Below, in pieces: positions 1 to 8,832 of a stretch of 53,439 nucleotides of DNA. Where the stretch lies: contig JACQDF010000140.1 of assembly GCA_016201205.1 (NCBI GenBank), positions 1 through 53,439 on the forward strand, written 5' to 3'. Made by a program: the position numbers and the translations under genes. Within the stretch, counting starts at the first letter, position 1, and every line of letters starts with the position of its first letter. The notes beneath the pieces are model-generated. The model did no database searches. It was not told the origin of the DNA and saw only the letters and a program-made list of their open reading frames with translations. Source of the DNA: Acidobacteriota bacterium. GTDB lineage: Bacteria; Acidobacteriota; Terriglobia; Bryobacterales; Bryobacteraceae.

Positions 1-84
1 CAGCGGCGAACAGAGGCAACAGAAACAAAATCCCCATACTTTGATCATAAGCAAAAACACGCCTCCGCCAGCTAAGCTGAGAGG

Positions 85-1512
85 ATGGGGGTTAGCTCTC
101 AGCCGCAGGCGGCGGACAGGGAGGCCGCGCAGAGCTTCTGGGCCAACGCGCGCGAAGCGATCCGCGGCTCCAAGCAGGACTACACCGAAGGCAACCTCGG
201 CCGCGCCATCGTCCTGCTCGCCATTCCGATGGTCCTCGAGAGGGTGATGGAGTCGCTGTTCGGCATCGTGGATGCCTTCTTTGTGTCCACCCTCGGCACC
301 AACGCCGTCGCCGCCGTGGCGCTCACCGAATCCCTGCTGACCATCCTGTTCGGCGTTGCCGTCGGCCTCAGCATGGCGACCACCGCCATGGTCGCCCGCC
401 GCATCGGAGAAAAAGATCCCGAAGGCGCCTCGGATGCAGCCGCTCAGTCCATCCTGCTCGGGGTTGTGTTCTCGATCGGCATCGCCGTTCTCGGCTTTGT
501 TTCCGCTCCGCGCCTGCTGAAGCTGATGGGCGCCGCGCCGGCCGTCATCGAAACAGGGCAGAACTTCACCCGCATGATCTTCGGCGGCTCGGTGACGATT
601 TTCCTGCTGTTCCTGAACAACGCGATTTTCCGCGGCGCCGGTGATGCCGCCATCGCCATGCGCGCCCTCTGGCTCGCCAACTTCATCAACATCGCGCTGA
701 ATCCGTGCCTGATTCTCGGCCTGGGCCCGTTCCCGAGACTGGGCCTGCTGGGCTCCGCTGTCGGCACCACCATCGGACGAGGCTGCGGCGTGCTCTTCCA
801 GCTTTGGGTGCTGTTCGGGGGCATGTCTCGAGTGTCTATCGCGAGGCGTCATCTCCACCTGCATGTCGTGGTGATGCTCCGGCTGGTGCGCGTCTCGCTC
901 ACCGGGATTCTGCAATTTCTGGTTTCGAGCGCAAGCTGGCTCGGCCTGGTGCGTGTGATCGCCGGATTCGGCAGCCCGGCCCTGGCCGGCTACATGTTCG
1001 CTATCCGCATCATCATCTTCTCCATCCTGCCCGCATGGGGGTTGTGCAACGCGGCGGCGACCCTGGTGGGCCAAAGCCTCGGCGCCGGAAAGCCCGACCG
1101 CGCCGAAAAGGCCGTCTACCGCGCCGGTTTCTATAACATGCTTTTTCTCGGCACGCTGGCGCTGGCGTTCATCTTGTTCGCGGAGCGCTTCATTGGCATC
1201 TTTTCGCGCGACCCCGAGGTGCTCCGGCTGGGTACCAGTTGTCTGCGCTTCATCAGCTACGGCTATGTCTTCTATGCCTGGGGCATGGTGACCGTGCAGG
1301 CGTTCAACGGCGCCGGCGACACCTGGACGCCCACCGTGATCAACTTCGCCTGCCAGTGGGTGCTTCAGATTCCGCTGGCCTGGGCGCTGGCGTATCCGCT
1401 GGGAATGGGCGTGACCGGCGTGTTCCTGGCCATCACGATCGCCGAATCGGTCCTGGCGGTGGTCGCGATGTGGGCCTTCCGCCGCGGAAGGTGGAAACGG
1501 CAACGGATTTGA
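85..1512 (+). CDS. MATE family efflux transporter
   Basis: A 475-residue polytopic inner-membrane protein of the MATE (NorM/DinF-like) family, which exports cationic drugs or metabolites in exchange for Na+ or H+. The size fits the family's usual 440-480 residues. After a hydrophilic N-terminus of about 45 residues, hydrophobic segments run to the end in two homologous halves (roughly 45-250 and 265-470). Each half carries family-like patches such as [10 protein letters not shown] and [13 protein letters not shown] at equivalent positions, the pseudo-repeat expected of MATE. The ATG lies directly after a GAGAGG stretch, so the exact start is not certain and a later in-frame start is possible. 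The substrate cannot be read from sequence. It stands alone, upstream of a TonB-dependent receptor on the same strand. Confidence 0.9.
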   Translation: MGVSSQPQAADREAAQSFWANAREAIRGSKQDYTEGNLGRAIVLLAIPMVLERVMESLFGIVDAFFVSTLGTNAVAAVALTESLLTILFGVAVGLSMATTAMVARRIGEKDPEGASDAAAQSILLGVVFSIGIAVLGFVSAPRLLKLMGAAPAVIETGQNFTRMIFGGSVTIFLLFLNNAIFRGAGDAAIAMRALWLANFINIALNPCLILGLGPFPRLGLLGSAVGTTIGRGCGVLFQLWVLFGGMSRVSIARRHLHLHVVVMLRLVRVSLTGILQFLVSSASWLGLVRVIAGFGSPALAGYMFAIRIIIFSILPAWGLCNAAATLVGQSLGAGKPDRAEKAVYRAGFYNMLFLGTLALAFILFAERFIGIFSRDPEVLRLGTSCLRFISYGYVFYAWGMVTVQAFNGAGDTWTPTVINFACQWVLQIPLAWALAYPLGMGVTGVFLAITIAESVLAVVAMWAFRRGRWKRQRI

Positions 1513-1538
1513 TTCCCACTGGACGGACGTGATATATC
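1509..1538 (+). promoter_or_regulatory. Candidate promoter of the TonB receptor
   Basis: A TTGATT hexamer (1509-1514) and a TATATC hexamer (1533-1538) are 18 bases apart upstream of the receptor gene. The -10 lies inside a perfect 10-base palindrome, TGATATATCA (1530-1539), which could also be an operator. An AGGAGG ribosome site follows just before the ATG at 1582. Matches are moderate, so this is tentative. Confidence 0.35.
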
Positions 1539-1581
1539 AGTCAGTGAGTTCACATTCTCGCTGCTTCAGGAGGGTCTTCAG

Positions 1582-4500
1582 ATGAGGCGATTTCTATTGG
1601 CTCTGGCATCTCTGTTGCTGGCCGCGTCATCGGCGATGGCGCAGGTGGCGGCAGGATCGATTTCCGGAACAGTCACGGATCCAAACAGCGCCGCCGTCCC
1701 GGCCGCCCGCGTGGTTGCCAGGAATACAAGCACCGGAGTGCAAACGGAGACCGTGTCGTCCGATGCCGGGCTCTACGTATTTGGCGTCTTGCCGGTGGGC
1801 CCGTATGAGCTGACGGTCGAGAAGACCGGCTTCAAGAAGCTGACCCGCGGCGGCATTGAGGTGCGCATCGCGCAGCGCCAGGAGCTGGATCTGAAGCTCG
1901 AAATTGGCGACGTGCAGCAGATCGTTGAGGTGACCGGCGAGGCGCCCTTGCTCGAGACCACTTCCAGCCAGCGCGGCCAGAATTTCTCTCCGCAGTTCAT
2001 GAACAACCTTCCATTGTTCGCGGGCGGGATCCGCAACGCCAGGAGTTTCGTCAATTACATGCCTGGATCCAATCCGAGCGCCGAGCTGTCGGTGTCCGGC
2101 TCCGGCGGACGCGCGCAGGAAATCCTGATCGACGGCGCATCGGCGACGATTCCGGAATCGGGCGGTGTTTCCTTTAATTTCCCGGCAGCCGAGATGTTCG
2201 GCGAGTTCAAAATGCTGACCTCTTCCTTCGATGCCGAGTACGGCCGCTTTGGCGGCGGCATCGAGATCTACGTCACCAAGTCCGGCACGAATGACTTTCA
2301 CGGCACGGCCTTTCTGAATATGCGGCGCGACATCTGGAACGCGAACGCGTGGGCGTTCAACGCGACGGGCCGCGCGCGTCCCAAGGACCGGTTCAATGAA
2401 ATGGGAGCTGGCGTCGGCGGCCCGGTCTTTATCCCCAAGGTCTATAACGGCAAGAACAGGACCTTCTGGTTCTTCACCTACTCGAAAGACAAACGGCCCA
2501 TCAGCACCGGCGCCGCTCTCAACACCGTCCCAACGGCGCTCATGAAGCAGGGCAACTTCAGCCAGCTTCCGGCGGCCCAGGTCATCTACGACCCGGCGAC
2601 AACTTCCGGCAGCACGCGCCAGCCGTTTGCCAGCCAGATCATTCCGCGAAGCCGCTTCAGCGCCATCTCGCAGAAACTGCTGGCGGAGATTCCGGATCCG
2701 ACGCGGTCGACGTTGATCAGCAACTTCGACAACGTCAATCAAACGATCTACGACCGCTACATTTACAACATCAAGATTGACCACGCGATCACCGCGAACA
2801 ACCGGCTGGCGTTCTCGGTGACAAAAGAGAGAGAGCTCAGCGATGTTCTGGCGGCGTTCCCCGGAGCACTTGGGCAAGGACTTCAGACCTACCAGCGTCC
2901 GGACAACTGGCGGTGGAACCACGACATGATCATCAAGCCCACTTTCCTGATGCACACCACGTTCGGCTACTCGCGAACGCGGCAGCTTTGGGACAATCCC
3001 TACCAGAAAGGGGCGGCCTCGAAATTCGGCTTCCCGGGGATCACCGGCGACGCGGACGCGATGCCCCGTGTGCAGTTCACGGGCGCCGATGGACTGAGCC
3101 CGTGGGGCGTGCAGGACGGCAAGGTTGCCAATGGCAGCCAGATCAACATCACGTACCATCTCAATCAAGTCTTCACCTTGATCCGCGGTAAGCATGAGTG
3201 GAAGTTTGGCTGGGATCTGCGGCGTTTGCACACCACGTCCAATCCGATCGACCTGGCGGGCTCGAATGGCCGCTATATTTTCGCCCGCGCGCAGTCGGCT
3301 CTGCCGACCAACTTGTCCGGGACCGGGCACGCGTTTGGCAGCCTTTTGCTGGGGCTGCCGGACACCGCGGACCGCGTCGCGCTTCCGGTCCTGATCGGGA
3401 ACATTCGCTACGGCTACCATGCCGGCTATTTCCAGGACAACTGGAAAATCACTTCCCGCTTGACCTTCAACTTCGGCGTCCGCTACGACATTCCGATTAA
3501 CTGGCATGACAAGAACGGCGACTATTCCGCGGTGGACCGCCGTCTTTCGAATCCGGCCGCCGGCAACCTGCCGGGCGCGATGATCTTCTTCGGCAAGGGA
3601 GCCGGACGAACAGGGGACAAGCGTCCCTACCGCACCGATTTTTCAGATCTTGGGCCGCGGCTTGGATTCAGCTACCGTCTGGCGGGCAAGACCGTTCTTC
3701 GCGGCGGATATGGGATCTATTATCAGACGCTGGGCAACGGCGGTTGCGGATGCCGCATCGGTTTTGCGAATCCGGTCAACCTGGTTTCAGACGGCGTGAA
3801 CGGCGCCTTGCAGTGGGACGGGGGCATTCAGGCGCCTCCGGGCTTCCGGCCGCCCCCGCTGATTGACCCGGCCGTCGGCAACTTCAACAACGTGGACGTG
3901 TTCTCGGAGAACTTCGGCCTGGCGCCGCGCGTTCAAAACTGGAGCTTCAATGTCCAGCATGAGATCAGCAAGTTCCTGATCGACGTCTCCTACCAGGGCA
4001 ACCGCGGGCGCGGCCTCAACTCGACCGTGCTCCTGAACCAGCTTCCCGTCAGCCGGTTAGCGCTGGGATCGCTGTTGCAGCGCCGCATCGACGATCCGGC
4101 CGTCCTCGCGGCAGGTTTCAGCAAGCCCTTCGCGAGCTTCCCGAACAACCAGACGCTGGCGCAGGCGCTGCGTCCCTACCCGCAGTATTTCGACATGTCG
4201 GAACGGAACGCGGGCATCGGCCGCAACTGGTATGACTCGCTGCAAATCAAGGGCGAGCGCCGGTTTGGCGACTGGCAGATGATGGCTTCCTACACCTGGT
4301 CGAAGTCGCTCGGCCTGGCGCATTACCGTCAGATCTTCTCGCAGAACTTCGGCACGTCCGGCTTCAACGTGGCTGCGCAGGACAACTATAACTACGACGA
4401 GATGAAGAGCTTCCTGCCCTTCCACCTCCCGCATGTTCTGAACGTTCTGAACACCTACAATCTGCCGTTTGGACGCGGCAAGAAATTCCTCAACACGGAC

Positions 4501-5016
4501 AAGTTCGCGGCCAACCTGCTGGTCGCCGGCTGGACGATCAGCGCGATCCAGCAATATCGCTCGGGCGGGCTCCTGCTGGTGCAGGCTCCGGCCAACACGC
4601 TGGGCACCGGGGTGCTGTTCACGCAGTTCAAGAAGGCGAACGTGGGGGCGGGTCCCATCCGCACCAATGTGGACAGGAGCACGCTGGATCCGAACAACCC
4701 GTCCGTCCGCTGGCTCAATGCGGCTGCCTTTGCCATTCCCGGACAGTTCGATCTGGGCAACGCGTCGCAGTACTTCGGCGACATGCGCAATCCGCCAGTG
4801 CTGTTCGAGAACTTCTCGATCATGAAGCGGATGAAGTTCCCCATCCATGGTGATCGCACCATCGACCTGATCTACCGGGCCGATGCGTTCAACATGTTCA
4901 ACCGCACCGCGTTTGGGGGCATCGTGGCTGCGATCGGGAATCCGAACTACGGGCGTCCGACGGGTCCGCAGGTGGGCGCGCGGTTAATCACCATGGGCGT
5001 TCGCCTGGATTTTTAG
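1582..5016 (+). CDS. TonB-dependent receptor, Oar-like, with carboxypeptidase regulatory-like domain
   Basis: A 1144-residue outer-membrane receptor of the large Oar-like type that expands in Acidobacteriota; such proteins take up ligands (often oligosaccharides or peptides) with TonB energy. It has a clear signal peptide ending in SAMA near residue 20. Next come a carboxypeptidase-regulatory-like beta domain (about 22-110, starting AGSISGTVTDPNSAAVPA), a plug region (about 120-235, with LIDGASA and ITKSGTN-type motifs, here YVTKSGTNDFHG), and a long beta-barrel to the end. The C-terminus GVRLDF ends in Phe, the usual signal for Bam-dependent barrel insertion. An AGGAGG site precedes the ATG. 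The ligand is unknown, and no SusD-type partner lies beside it. Confidence 0.93.
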   Translation: MRRFLLALASLLLAASSAMAQVAAGSISGTVTDPNSAAVPAARVVARNTSTGVQTETVSSDAGLYVFGVLPVGPYELTVEKTGFKKLTRGGIEVRIAQRQELDLKLEIGDVQQIVEVTGEAPLLETTSSQRGQNFSPQFMNNLPLFAGGIRNARSFVNYMPGSNPSAELSVSGSGGRAQEILIDGASATIPESGGVSFNFPAAEMFGEFKMLTSSFDAEYGRFGGGIEIYVTKSGTNDFHGTAFLNMRRDIWNANAWAFNATGRARPKDRFNEMGAGVGGPVFIPKVYNGKNRTFWFFTYSKDKRPISTGAALNTVPTALMKQGNFSQLPAAQVIYDPATTSGSTRQPFASQIIPRSRFSAISQKLLAEIPDPTRSTLISNFDNVNQTIYDRYIYNIKIDHAITANNRLAFSVTKERELSDVLAAFPGALGQGLQTYQRPDNWRWNHDMIIKPTFLMHTTFGYSRTRQLWDNPYQKGAASKFGFPGITGDADAMPRVQFTGADGLSPWGVQDGKVANGSQINITYHLNQVFTLIRGKHEWKFGWDLRRLHTTSNPIDLAGSNGRYIFARAQSALPTNLSGTGHAFGSLLLGLPDTADRVALPVLIGNIRYGYHAGYFQDNWKITSRLTFNFGVRYDIPINWHDKNGDYSAVDRRLSNPAAGNLPGAMIFFGKGAGRTGDKRPYRTDFSDLGPRLGFSYRLAGKTVLRGGYGIYYQTLGNGGCGCRIGFANPVNLVSDGVNGALQWDGGIQAPPGFRPPPLIDPAVGNFNNVDVFSENFGLAPRVQNWSFNVQHEISKFLIDVSYQGNRGRGLNSTVLLNQLPVSRLALGSLLQRRIDDPAVLAAGFSKPFASFPNNQTLAQALRPYPQYFDMSERNAGIGRNWYDSLQIKGERRFGDWQMMASYTWSKSLGLAHYRQIFSQNFGTSGFNVAAQDNYNYDEMKSFLPFHLPHVLNVLNTYNLPFGRGKKFLNTDKFAANLLVAGWTISAIQQYRSGGLLLVQAPANTLGTGVLFTQFKKANVGAGPIRTNVDRSTLDPNNPSVRWLNAAAFAIPGQFDLGNASQYFGDMRNPPVLFENFSIMKRMKFPIHGDRTIDLIYRADAFNMFNRTAFGGIVAAIGNPNYGRPTGPQVGARLITMGVRLDF

Positions 5017-5067
5017 GGCCTGTCACGGAATAACCGCTTGCTGACGCGCGCGGCTCAGCCACCTGTC

Positions 5068-5691
5068 CTATTTCACCACGGGCCGCGCCAGGTCGAAGCG
5101 GTCGGTGGTGCGGGCGTATGTGTTGCCGCCCATTCTGCCGATCGCGCGGAGCTTGTCCGGGTCAATGCGGAAGTTGTCCACCACTGCGTCATCGATGTGG
5201 AAGAGCACGACTTCGCCGAGCACGACGCTGCCGCCCAATGGCCGCTCGCTCACGGTCACCACCTGGATCAGCCTGCACTCCATCTGCACGCGTGCTTGCT
5301 GGACGCGAGGAGGCTTCACCAGCACGCTCGCGAGAGGCGTCAGGCCGGCCACAACGAACTCGTCCACATCCGGCGCGTAATCCCCCGAGGCGAGATTCAT
5401 CGCTTCGGCGAAATCTTCGCTCACGATGTTCACCACGAACTCGCCGGTCTGCTGGACGTTGCGCAAGGTGTCTTTTTTCGCGAGCGCTCCATCCGGACCC
5501 TGGCGGAAAGACGCGCAGAAACACACCACCGGCGGATTCGGGCACACTCCGTTGAAGAAACTGAACGGCGCCAGGTTGCGCGCCCCCTCGGGACTCACCG
5601 TCGAGACGAAGGCGATCGGCCGCGGCACGATCGAGCCGATCATGAGTTTGTAAATGTCGCGGGGGTTCTGCTCGGAGGGGTGTACCGTCAT
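5068..5691 (-). CDS. Flavin reductase family protein
   Basis: A 207-residue member of the flavin-reductase-like (FMN-binding split-barrel) family. It carries the signature start DIYKLMIGSIVPRPIAFVST and the motif NLAPFSFFN that lines the flavin site. Relatives reduce flavin for two-component monooxygenases or act as flavoprotein oxidoreductases on aromatic compounds. The ATG at 5691 overlaps the stop of the upstream homogentisate dioxygenase gene by four bases (ATGA), so the two are translationally coupled, which hints at a role in aromatic catabolism. The exact substrate is not known. It converges with the receptor gene across a 51-base gap that shows no clear terminator. Confidence 0.88.
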   Translation of the reverse strand: MTVHPSEQNPRDIYKLMIGSIVPRPIAFVSTVSPEGARNLAPFSFFNGVCPNPPVVCFCASFRQGPDGALAKKDTLRNVQQTGEFVVNIVSEDFAEAMNLASGDYAPDVDEFVVAGLTPLASVLVKPPRVQQARVQMECRLIQVVTVSERPLGGSVVLGEVVLFHIDDAVVDNFRIDPDKLRAIGRMGGNTYARTTDRFDLARPVVK

Positions 5692-6788
5692 TGGCCGCTC
5701 CAGCTCTTCCAGTAGTCCTGCCACTCGACCTGCTCTCCGGCCGGCAGCACCTGAATCGGGTTCAGCCCATCCAGCATCACTGCGTACTCCCCGGTGTGCG
5801 TCTTGGCCTTCTGGCCGGCCAGCGCTTTCGGGTGGGGGCCATGGTGGATGCCGCGCGGATGCAAAGTCGCCATGCCCGCCCGAATGTTGTCGCGCGAGAA
5901 GAAGTCGCCGTCGTGATAGAAGATGAACTCGTCGTAATCGGTGTTGCGGTGGAAGAACGGCACGCGCTGCGCCTCCGGGTCTTGTTCGAGCGGCCGGGGA
6001 AGAAAGCTGCAAACCACCGCGCCCGGCGTCACGAACGTCGTGTGCGCGCTCGGCGGCAGATGCGCTCGATGGCTCATCACCGGCCGGATGTCGCGCATGC
6101 GCAGTTTCCAGGCCGTGAGGTCGCCCTTCCAGCCCACCACATCCAGAGGATTGAACGGGTACCAGACGCTGGAGAATTCGCCGTCGCACCGGATGCGCAC
6201 TTCCCACTCGCGATGGTCGTCGAGCAGCGGCGCCGGCTCCGGGGTGAGGATCACGCTTGGGTCATAAAGCGCGTGCTGGCCCAGCAGTCCCTTCTCCGGC
6301 GGCTCGAATTCGCCCTTGGATTCGATAATCAGAAAGAAGTTGTCCGTAGTGCGCGGGACCATGCGGTAGGTGACCGCCCGAGGAAGAACCAGGTAATCGC
6401 CCTTCTCGAACTCGAGAGGGCCGAAGTCTGTCTCGACCACACCCTCGCCCCGGTGGACGAAGATCAATTCATCGCCGTCCGCATTGCGGAAATAGAACGG
6501 CATGGGCGTCTGCCGCCGGGACACGGAGAGCTTGACGTCAGGATTGCCCAGAAAGGCCAGCGGGGCGCCGCCGGCCTCTGTCCGGTCGGTCGGATCGAGC
6601 CGGTTCAGGTCAAAACAGTGGGGCCGCAGCTTTCCTTCAAAACGAATCCAGGCCGTCGGCGGATGGGCATGGTACAGGTGGGCGCTGCGGCCGAAAAACC
6701 CTTTTCTTCCATGCTCTTCCTCGTACGTGCCGGCCGGGAGGGCCACATGGGCCTGAGCAGTGAACTTGCCTTTTGTCAGGGGGAACAT
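5688..6788 (-). CDS. hmgA: Homogentisate 1,2-dioxygenase
   Basis: Non-haem iron ring-cleavage enzyme that opens homogentisate to maleylacetoacetate in phenylalanine/tyrosine degradation; cytoplasmic. The 366-residue product is slightly shorter than proteobacterial forms (about 430). It has cupin-type strands with HAHPPTAW near the start, FIFVHRGEG-like and LIFVHRGEG blocks mid-protein, and a C-terminal metal-site region with ATLHPRGIHHGPHP. An alternative ATG at 6818 would add ten residues, but it lies at or upstream of the transcription start expected from the TATACT at 6820-6825, so 6788 is preferred. It shares an ATGA overlap with the downstream flavin reductase gene and diverges from phenylalanine hydroxylase, forming a small aromatic amino acid divergon. 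Confidence 0.9.
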   Translation of the reverse strand: MFPLTKGKFTAQAHVALPAGTYEEEHGRKGFFGRSAHLYHAHPPTAWIRFEGKLRPHCFDLNRLDPTDRTEAGGAPLAFLGNPDVKLSVSRRQTPMPFYFRNADGDELIFVHRGEGVVETDFGPLEFEKGDYLVLPRAVTYRMVPRTTDNFFLIIESKGEFEPPEKGLLGQHALYDPSVILTPEPAPLLDDHREWEVRIRCDGEFSSVWYPFNPLDVVGWKGDLTAWKLRMRDIRPVMSHRAHLPPSAHTTFVTPGAVVCSFLPRPLEQDPEAQRVPFFHRNTDYDEFIFYHDGDFFSRDNIRAGMATLHPRGIHHGPHPKALAGQKAKTHTGEYAVMLDGLNPIQVLPAGEQVEWQDYWKSWSGQ

Positions 6789-6819
6789 AGAGCACCACTT
6801 TTCCGTGGATCTTTTCATC

Positions 6820-6834
6820 AGTATACGCTATACT
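6820..6834. promoter_or_regulatory. Overlapping back-to-back -10 elements between hmgA and phhA
   Basis: The 13-base inverted repeat GTATACGCTATAC (6821-6833) gives a TATACT hexamer on each strand: 6829-6834 for phhA and, read on the minus strand, 6825-6820 for hmgA. Both match the -10 consensus well, but -35 hexamers at the right spacing are poor, which would fit an activator-dependent pair. Initiation from them would place the phhA transcript start near 6841 and the hmgA start near 6813. Confidence 0.45.
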
Positions 6835-6840
6835 ACATCT

Positions 6841-6864
6841 AAGCACCACCTATTGGAGGTGCTT
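6841..6864 (+). promoter_or_regulatory. Hairpin covering the phhA ribosome binding site
   Basis: A 24-base stem-loop lies directly before the phhA start: arms AAGCACC (6841-6847) and GGTGCTT (6858-6864), one A-A mismatch, two more C-G pairs and a TATT loop. The Shine-Dalgarno GGAGG (6855-6859) is inside the 3' arm, so folding of the RNA would hide it. It could be a translational switch or a DNA operator palindrome. Confidence 0.5.
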
Positions 6865-6865
6865 T

Positions 6866-7732
6866 ATGGCCGGGATGTTTACCGAGCAGTCCTTCAAGCG
6901 CTACACCCCTTCGGACCATCTCGCCTGGCATTCCCTCTACTCCCGCATGCTCCCACGCTGGGATCGCTACGCCAATCCCGCCTTCCTACAGGGTATCCGA
7001 TCCTTGCGCCTGGATCCGGATCATGTTCCGCGTCTCGAGGATGTGAACCGGTTTCTGGAACCTCTCACTGGATTTTGCGCGCGCGCCGTCAGCGGTTACG
7101 TGCCCGCGTTTCTGTTCTTTGACTGCCTTGGCCGCCGGGAATTCCCCACCACCATCACCATTCGCGGACTGGATCGGCTGGAGTACATCCCCGAGCCCGA
7201 CATCTTCCATGACGTAGCCGGCCATGTGCCGATGCATACGGACCGCGCCTTCGCGGACACGCTGGTGCGGTTTGGCGATTGCGCGCACACGGCGGTGGAC
7301 ATGGTCGCGCGAATCCGCGACGAGCAGGAGAGGATCGAGCGGTTGCGAAGCATCATCCGCGCCATGGCGCGCTTCTTCTGGTTCACCATCGAATTCGGCC
7401 TGATGCGATCCGCGCACGGCCTGCGGGCCTATGGCAGCGGGCTGCTGAGCTCTTATGGCGAGCTGAAGTACTCCATCGAATCACGAGACGTGCAGCGTTG
7501 CCCCATTCGCCTGCAATGGGTGATTCATCAGGCCTTCGAAATCGACCACTATCAGCCTCTGCTGTTCATCGTGGACAGTTTTGATCACCTGTACGACCTG
7601 GTGGGCCAGATGGAGACCTGGATGCGGGAAGGCAAGCTGAACAATGTCGCGCCCGGCGAGCCGCACATCAGCGAAGAGGACCTCGCCAGTTTCCTGAACT
7701 GTACACCGGGTCTGGCCGTGTACATGAAGTAA
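6866..7732 (+). CDS. phhA: Phenylalanine 4-monooxygenase
   Basis: Pterin-dependent aromatic amino acid hydroxylase, converting phenylalanine to tyrosine with tetrahydrobiopterin and O2 at a mononuclear Fe(II) site. The 288-residue length fits the bacterial single-domain enzyme without an ACT domain. The iron triad is visible: His115 and His120 in HDVAGHVPM and Glu176 in FTIEFGL. The start is fixed by GGAGGT five bases before the ATG. The gene diverges from hmgA, consistent with joint breakdown of phenylalanine via tyrosine and homogentisate. The intermediate steps (transaminase, HPPD, pterin dehydratase) are not in this window. Confidence 0.93.
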   Translation: MAGMFTEQSFKRYTPSDHLAWHSLYSRMLPRWDRYANPAFLQGIRSLRLDPDHVPRLEDVNRFLEPLTGFCARAVSGYVPAFLFFDCLGRREFPTTITIRGLDRLEYIPEPDIFHDVAGHVPMHTDRAFADTLVRFGDCAHTAVDMVARIRDEQERIERLRSIIRAMARFFWFTIEFGLMRSAHGLRAYGSGLLSSYGELKYSIESRDVQRCPIRLQWVIHQAFEIDHYQPLLFIVDSFDHLYDLVGQMETWMREGKLNNVAPGEPHISEEDLASFLNCTPGLAVYMK

Positions 7733-7923
7733 ACGAGAGCTGGCGGGCGCCGGAACGTCAATGGCACCGAAATTGCTCCTCCGTATCCGGATGCCATGAT
7801 CTGGATTACCGGGACAACCATTCACGCAGTTGGCTGTCATGCCGCCCACGGTTGGGGAAGACTGCGCTGGGTTTTTTCACCCACCTGCGGCCTATGGCGG
7901 ATGCCGGCGCCGGAGAGGGGTGC

Positions 7924-8814
7924 ATGCTCGAATACCTGATCGCCGGAGGGGTCATGGCGGGGATCGGCAGCGCCCTGGCTGTCGCGCTGGCGCTCGCCAA
8001 CAAGAAGCTGTACGTCTACGAAGACCCGCGCATTGATCAGGTGGAAGGGATGCTCCCCAGCGCGAATTGCGGAGCATGCGGGTGCGCAGGTTGCCGTGCT
8101 TTTGCGGAAAAAGTGGTCGAAGGGGCCCTCGCTCCCGGCAAGTGCACCGTCAGCGCTCCGGTGGGAATTGTTGCGATCGCCTCATTCTTAGGCGTGGATG
8201 CCGGCTCGGAAGAGAGGCGTGTGGCGCGCCTCGCGTGCGCCGGCGGGGCGCATGTCGCCTGGAACCGGGCTCGCTACGCCGGCCTGGAAACCTGCCGGGC
8301 CGCCGCCCTCATCGGCGGCGGAGGAAAAGGTTGCGCCTGGGGCTGTCTCGGGCTCGGCGATTGCGAGCGCGTGTGCGACTTCGACGCGATTCGCATGGAT
8401 GAGCACGGCCTCCCGGTGGTTACGGAAGCCAAGTGCACCGCCTGCGGCGACTGCGTCGAGGTGTGCCCCAAGAGCCTGTTCTCGATTCATCCGGTGAGCC
8501 ACCGCCTGTGGGTGGCTTGCAACAATATGGCGAATGGCGACGAGGCCGAGGCGGTCTGTGAAGTCGCCTGTACGGCGTGCGGCCGTTGCGTGGCGGATGC
8601 CCCACCAGGCCTGATGCGGATGCTCGACAACCTGGCTGTCATCGACTATTCGAAAAACCACCTGGCGACACAGATTCCGATCCAGCGCTGCCCCACGGGC
8701 GCGATCCTCTGGATCGACGGCATGAAGGGACCCGTCAAGGGTCCGGAAGCAAGAAGGATCACGCGCAAATCGCCGCTTCCCATCGAGCCGGCGGATTTGC
8801 CGGTTCTCCGGTAA
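7924..8814 (+). CDS. rnfB: Rnf complex subunit B, iron-sulfur protein
   Basis: Electron-entry subunit of the Rnf ferredoxin:NAD+ oxidoreductase, anchored in the inner membrane by one N-terminal helix (about residues 3-26). The 296-residue protein then shows the RnfB cluster motif NCGACGCAGC followed by a distant Cys (PGKC), a four-Fe-four-S site. Downstream are ferredoxin-type motifs CTACGDCVEVCPKS and CTACGRCVADAPPG; the last departs from the usual CxxxCP ending. The start at 7924 follows GGAGAGGGG and gives the expected N-terminal helix; an upstream in-frame ATG at 7852 adds only non-family residues. It is the first gene of the operon, unlike typical rnf orders, and is separated from rnfC by the oxidoreductase gene. 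The 191 bases before it hold no recognised gene. Confidence 0.9.
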   Translation: MLEYLIAGGVMAGIGSALAVALALANKKLYVYEDPRIDQVEGMLPSANCGACGCAGCRAFAEKVVEGALAPGKCTVSAPVGIVAIASFLGVDAGSEERRVARLACAGGAHVAWNRARYAGLETCRAAALIGGGGKGCAWGCLGLGDCERVCDFDAIRMDEHGLPVVTEAKCTACGDCVEVCPKSLFSIHPVSHRLWVACNNMANGDEAEAVCEVACTACGRCVADAPPGLMRMLDNLAVIDYSKNHLATQIPIQRCPTGAILWIDGMKGPVKGPEARRITRKSPLPIEPADLPVLR

Positions 8815-8832
8815 GCGAAGCTAAGGAGCGGG

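Noticed and set aside
1627..3507. Long minus-strand frame opposite the first TonB receptor
   Set aside because: Arg/Ala/Gly-rich shadow of a GC-rich gene with no motif. The same applies to other long antisense frames, such as those opposite the oxidoreductase and groEL.
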